Shown piece after piece: positions 23,139 to 24,540 of a DNA stretch of 24,540 nucleotides. The position numbers and the translations under genes are program-made. The stretch comes from CAZVUW01 sp964629825 (GTDB lineage: Bacteria; Actinomycetota; Nitriliruptoria; Euzebyales; Egibacteraceae). Below the pieces are notes generated by a model, which saw only the letters and a list, made by a program, of their open reading frames with translations, had not been told where the DNA came from and searched no databases. The stretch covers positions 1 through 24,540 of the forward strand of contig CAZVUW010000045.1 of the NCBI GenBank assembly GCA_964629825.1. Reading direction: 5' to 3'. Every line of letters begins with the position of its first letter. Position 1 is the stretch's first letter.

Positions 23139-23386
23139 GGCTGTCGGGGGCTGCGCCGCTGCGGCGGCGGTGGCACGCGCCGACCCGCGATCAGATCCTC
23201 CTCCTGGAGGGTCACAAGCTGGCCGTCGCGGCGCTCGATGGTCAGGACGCCGTCCTCCCAGGAGCGCAGGTACCCGATCGTGTCGGTCGCGGTGGGCTCA
23301 CCCGGACCCGCGGGGATGCGGGAGCGGACGCTCACCCGCTCGCCGACGTCCGCGGGGCCGATGCGCAGCAGCGGTGACGGGCTCAC
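23135..23386 (-). CDS. Standalone SH3-like domain protein (Rv0428c N-terminal type)
   Basis: An 83-residue protein starting with GTG that overlaps the Zur stop (GTGA, 23383-23386). The core, about residues 12-75, reads VGERVSVRSRIP, DTIGYLRSWEDGVLTIERRDGQLV and EEDLIAGRRVPPPP. This resembles the SH3-like N-terminal domain of actinobacterial GNAT acetyltransferases such as M. tuberculosis Rv0428c. Here the acetyltransferase part is absent and the protein ends soon after the Pro/Arg-rich tail. Its role is unknown. The tight coupling to the metal regulator is notable, and the stop shares CTAG (23135-23138) with the convergent flavoenzyme gene. Confidence 0.72.
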   Translation of the reverse strand: MSPSPLLRIGPADVGERVSVRSRIPAGPGEPTATDTIGYLRSWEDGVLTIERRDGQLVTLQEEDLIAGRRVPPPPQRRSPRQP

Positions 23387-23805
23387 GGCTCGACCGCGCA
23401 GTCCGAGCAGACGCCGAAGATGTCGGCGCGGTGACCCGTCACGGAGAACCCGTGCGCCGAGGCCACCTGGCTGACCCAGCGCTCGACCTCCTCGGCGGTG
23501 ATCTCCTCGACCCGGTTGCAGGTCTCGCAGACCAGGTGGTGATGGTGGCGGTCGCCGCACAGGCGGAACGCCTGCTCACCCTCGCGGTTGAAGGTGTCGA
23601 GGAAGCCGGCCTCGGCCAGCGCCGCCAGGGTCCGGTACACGGTCGTCAGGCCGACCGGCTCGCCGGCCTGGCGCAGCTCCATGTGGAGGTCCTGTGCGGT
23701 CACGCTCTCCTCGCGACCGCGCAGCGCCTCGAGCACCGTCAGGCGCTGGCGGGTTGCGCGCAGCCCCGCCTGTCGCAGGGCGTGCTCGGGGGCGTTGATC
23801 GGCAT
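23383..23805 (-). CDS. zur: Fur-family metalloregulator, probably Zur
   Basis: A 140-residue repressor. The winged-helix DNA-binding part is about residues 5-80, with VGLTTVYRTLAALAEAGFL as the recognition region. The metal-binding part carries HHHHLVCETC (87-96) and GVCSDC (131-136), giving two CxxC pairs for a structural zinc, plus the extra Cys at 83 and the His cluster for sensing. ATG 23805 has GGAG 5 nt upstream and lies 10 nt after the permease stop. Genes for a zinc-type ABC permease upstream and coupling to it argue for Zur rather than iron-sensing Fur; this is inference from context. Confidence 0.88.
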   Translation of the reverse strand: MPINAPEHALRQAGLRATRQRLTVLEALRGREESVTAQDLHMELRQAGEPVGLTTVYRTLAALAEAGFLDTFNREGEQAFRLCGDRHHHHLVCETCNRVEEITAEEVERWVSQVASAHGFSVTGHRADIFGVCSDCAVEP

Positions 23806-23815
23806 GTGCTCTCCG

Positions 23816-24540
23816 TCAGGCTTCGAGACGACGACGATGGACGACGCCGCGCGCTGCAACGGCGGCGACGTAGCAGGCGATCCCCGTGAGGACGATCGAG
23901 GCGCCCGGGGTGAGGTCGGCGTAGAACGCGAGCGCCAGCCCGGCGGTCGCGCTGAACGCGCCGATGGCCGACGCCAGCGCCATCGTGCCCCGATAGCTGC
24001 GAGCCACCTGCGAGGCGGCGGCGACCGGCACGACCATCAGCGCCGCCACCAGCAGCAGACCCACCGCATTCATCCCCCCGACGACGGTGAGGCCCACGAC
24101 GATCGTCAGGAGCAGCGCCAGAGCACCGGTCGGCAGGCCGCTGACGCGGGCGGCCTGCTCGTCGAAGGCCATGGCGAGGAGCGGTCCGCGCAGCGCCACG
24201 ACCACGGCCAGCACGCCGAGGGCCAGGACGACGATCGTCAGCGTCTCGCCCCAGGTGAGGTTGAGCGGGCTGCCGAACAGCAGGCCGAGGACGCGGTTCA
24301 CGCCCAAGCCGGCGCGCGACAGGAGCAGGAAGCCGAGGGCGATGCCGCCGTAGAAGATCAGCGCCAGCGCCAGATCGCCGCCCAGCCCGCTGCGGCGCAG
24401 GCCGTGCAGCACGAAGGCCGCCACCACGGACAGGGCAGCCGCGCCGAGGACCGGATCCAGGCCGAGCAGGAACGCGCCGCCCACCCCGGCGAAGGCGACG
24501 TGGCCCATCCCGTCGCCGATCAGGCTCTGGCGGCGCTGCA
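23816..24540 (-). CDS. Metal (zinc/manganese) ABC transporter permease, ZnuB type (partial, N-terminus off the right edge)
   Basis: A polytopic permease of the ABC-3 family; the reading frame stays open to the window edge (about 240 codons seen). The sequence before the internal ATG at 24508 reads RRQSLIGDGMGHVAFAGVG, the conserved N-terminal block of ZnuB/TroC permeases, so that ATG is internal and the true start lies outside. Other features are GNRVLGLLFGSP-like VNRVLGLLFGSPL, FDEQAARVSGLPT, and NAVGLLLVAALMVVPVAAA, the typical coupling region. The Zur-type gene follows 10 nt after its stop. Binding protein and ATPase genes are presumably just outside the window. Confidence 0.92.
   Translation of the reverse strand, partial: QRRQSLIGDGMGHVAFAGVGGAFLLGLDPVLGAAALSVVAAFVLHGLRRSGLGGDLALALIFYGGIALGFLLLSRAGLGVNRVLGLLFGSPLNLTWGETLTIVVLALGVLAVVVALRGPLLAMAFDEQAARVSGLPTGALALLLTIVVGLTVVGGMNAVGLLLVAALMVVPVAAASQVARSYRGTMALASAIGAFSATAGLALAFYADLTPGASIVLTGIACYVAAVAARGVVHRRRLEA

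Noticed and set aside
24508..24508. ATG at 24508 as the start of the metal permease
   Set aside because: The open frame continues to the window edge and the codons before this ATG encode a conserved permease block (RRQSLIGDG), so the gene starts outside the window.

Overview
The window is about 24.5 kb of very GC-rich DNA with tightly packed genes, many 4-nt ATGA/GTGA overlaps and frequent GTG starts. A mycothiol-type PIG-L amidase (Mca/MshB family), a CeoB/CeoC-like TrkA pair, RegX3/SenX3-type phosphate regulators and an Rv0428c-type SH3-like domain all point to Actinomycetota. The order and species cannot be fixed from this sequence. It is an ordinary-looking chromosomal region without phage, IS, tRNA, rRNA or CRISPR. 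One run of exactly 100 N (14824-14923) is an assembly gap of unknown true size. I count 27 protein genes: 25 complete, and two cut by the window edges (pstB on the left, a znuB-type permease on the right).

Layout: (1) 1-3395, phosphate sensing: pstB leaves leftward from a divergent region holding two abutting 11-nt repeats that look like a PHO box. Rightward run a kynureninase-like PLP enzyme, an OmpR-type regulator and a PAS-type histidine kinase without membrane segments. (2) 3420-4136: nth, endonuclease III. (3) 4133-10116, minus strand: a seven-gene potassium uptake operon, trkA-trkA-54 aa membrane protein-trkH-OB protein-trkH-OB protein. The trkH/OB pair is tandemly duplicated. (4) 10214-14759, housekeeping genes: ispH; pterin carbinolamine dehydratase plus RNase D; Mca-like amidase; flavin reductase; upp. 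(5) 14760-20229: the gap, then a BMP-type nucleoside ABC importer (lipoprotein, double ATPase, two permeases), which fits functionally with upp. (6) 20303-23138: pyruvate kinase overlapping a CoA-disulfide-reductase-like flavoenzyme. (7) 23135-24540, minus strand: znuB-type permease, Zur/Fur regulator and a standalone SH3-like protein.

The best candidate for something undescribed is the Trk operon. Two copies of a membrane-anchored, probably extracytoplasmic OB-fold-like protein with a conserved pair of Cys-Pro motifs are each translationally coupled to a TrkH pore subunit, and a 54-residue single-span protein sits between trkA and trkH. Two window-wide patterns also stand out. Many genes have a TANNNT-type -10 element only 6-8 nt before the start codon, implying leaderless mRNAs. 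All four convergent gene pairs end within 4 nt of each other, twice sharing a single CTAG for both stop codons. All functions are assigned by reading motifs; no database search or structure prediction was run.
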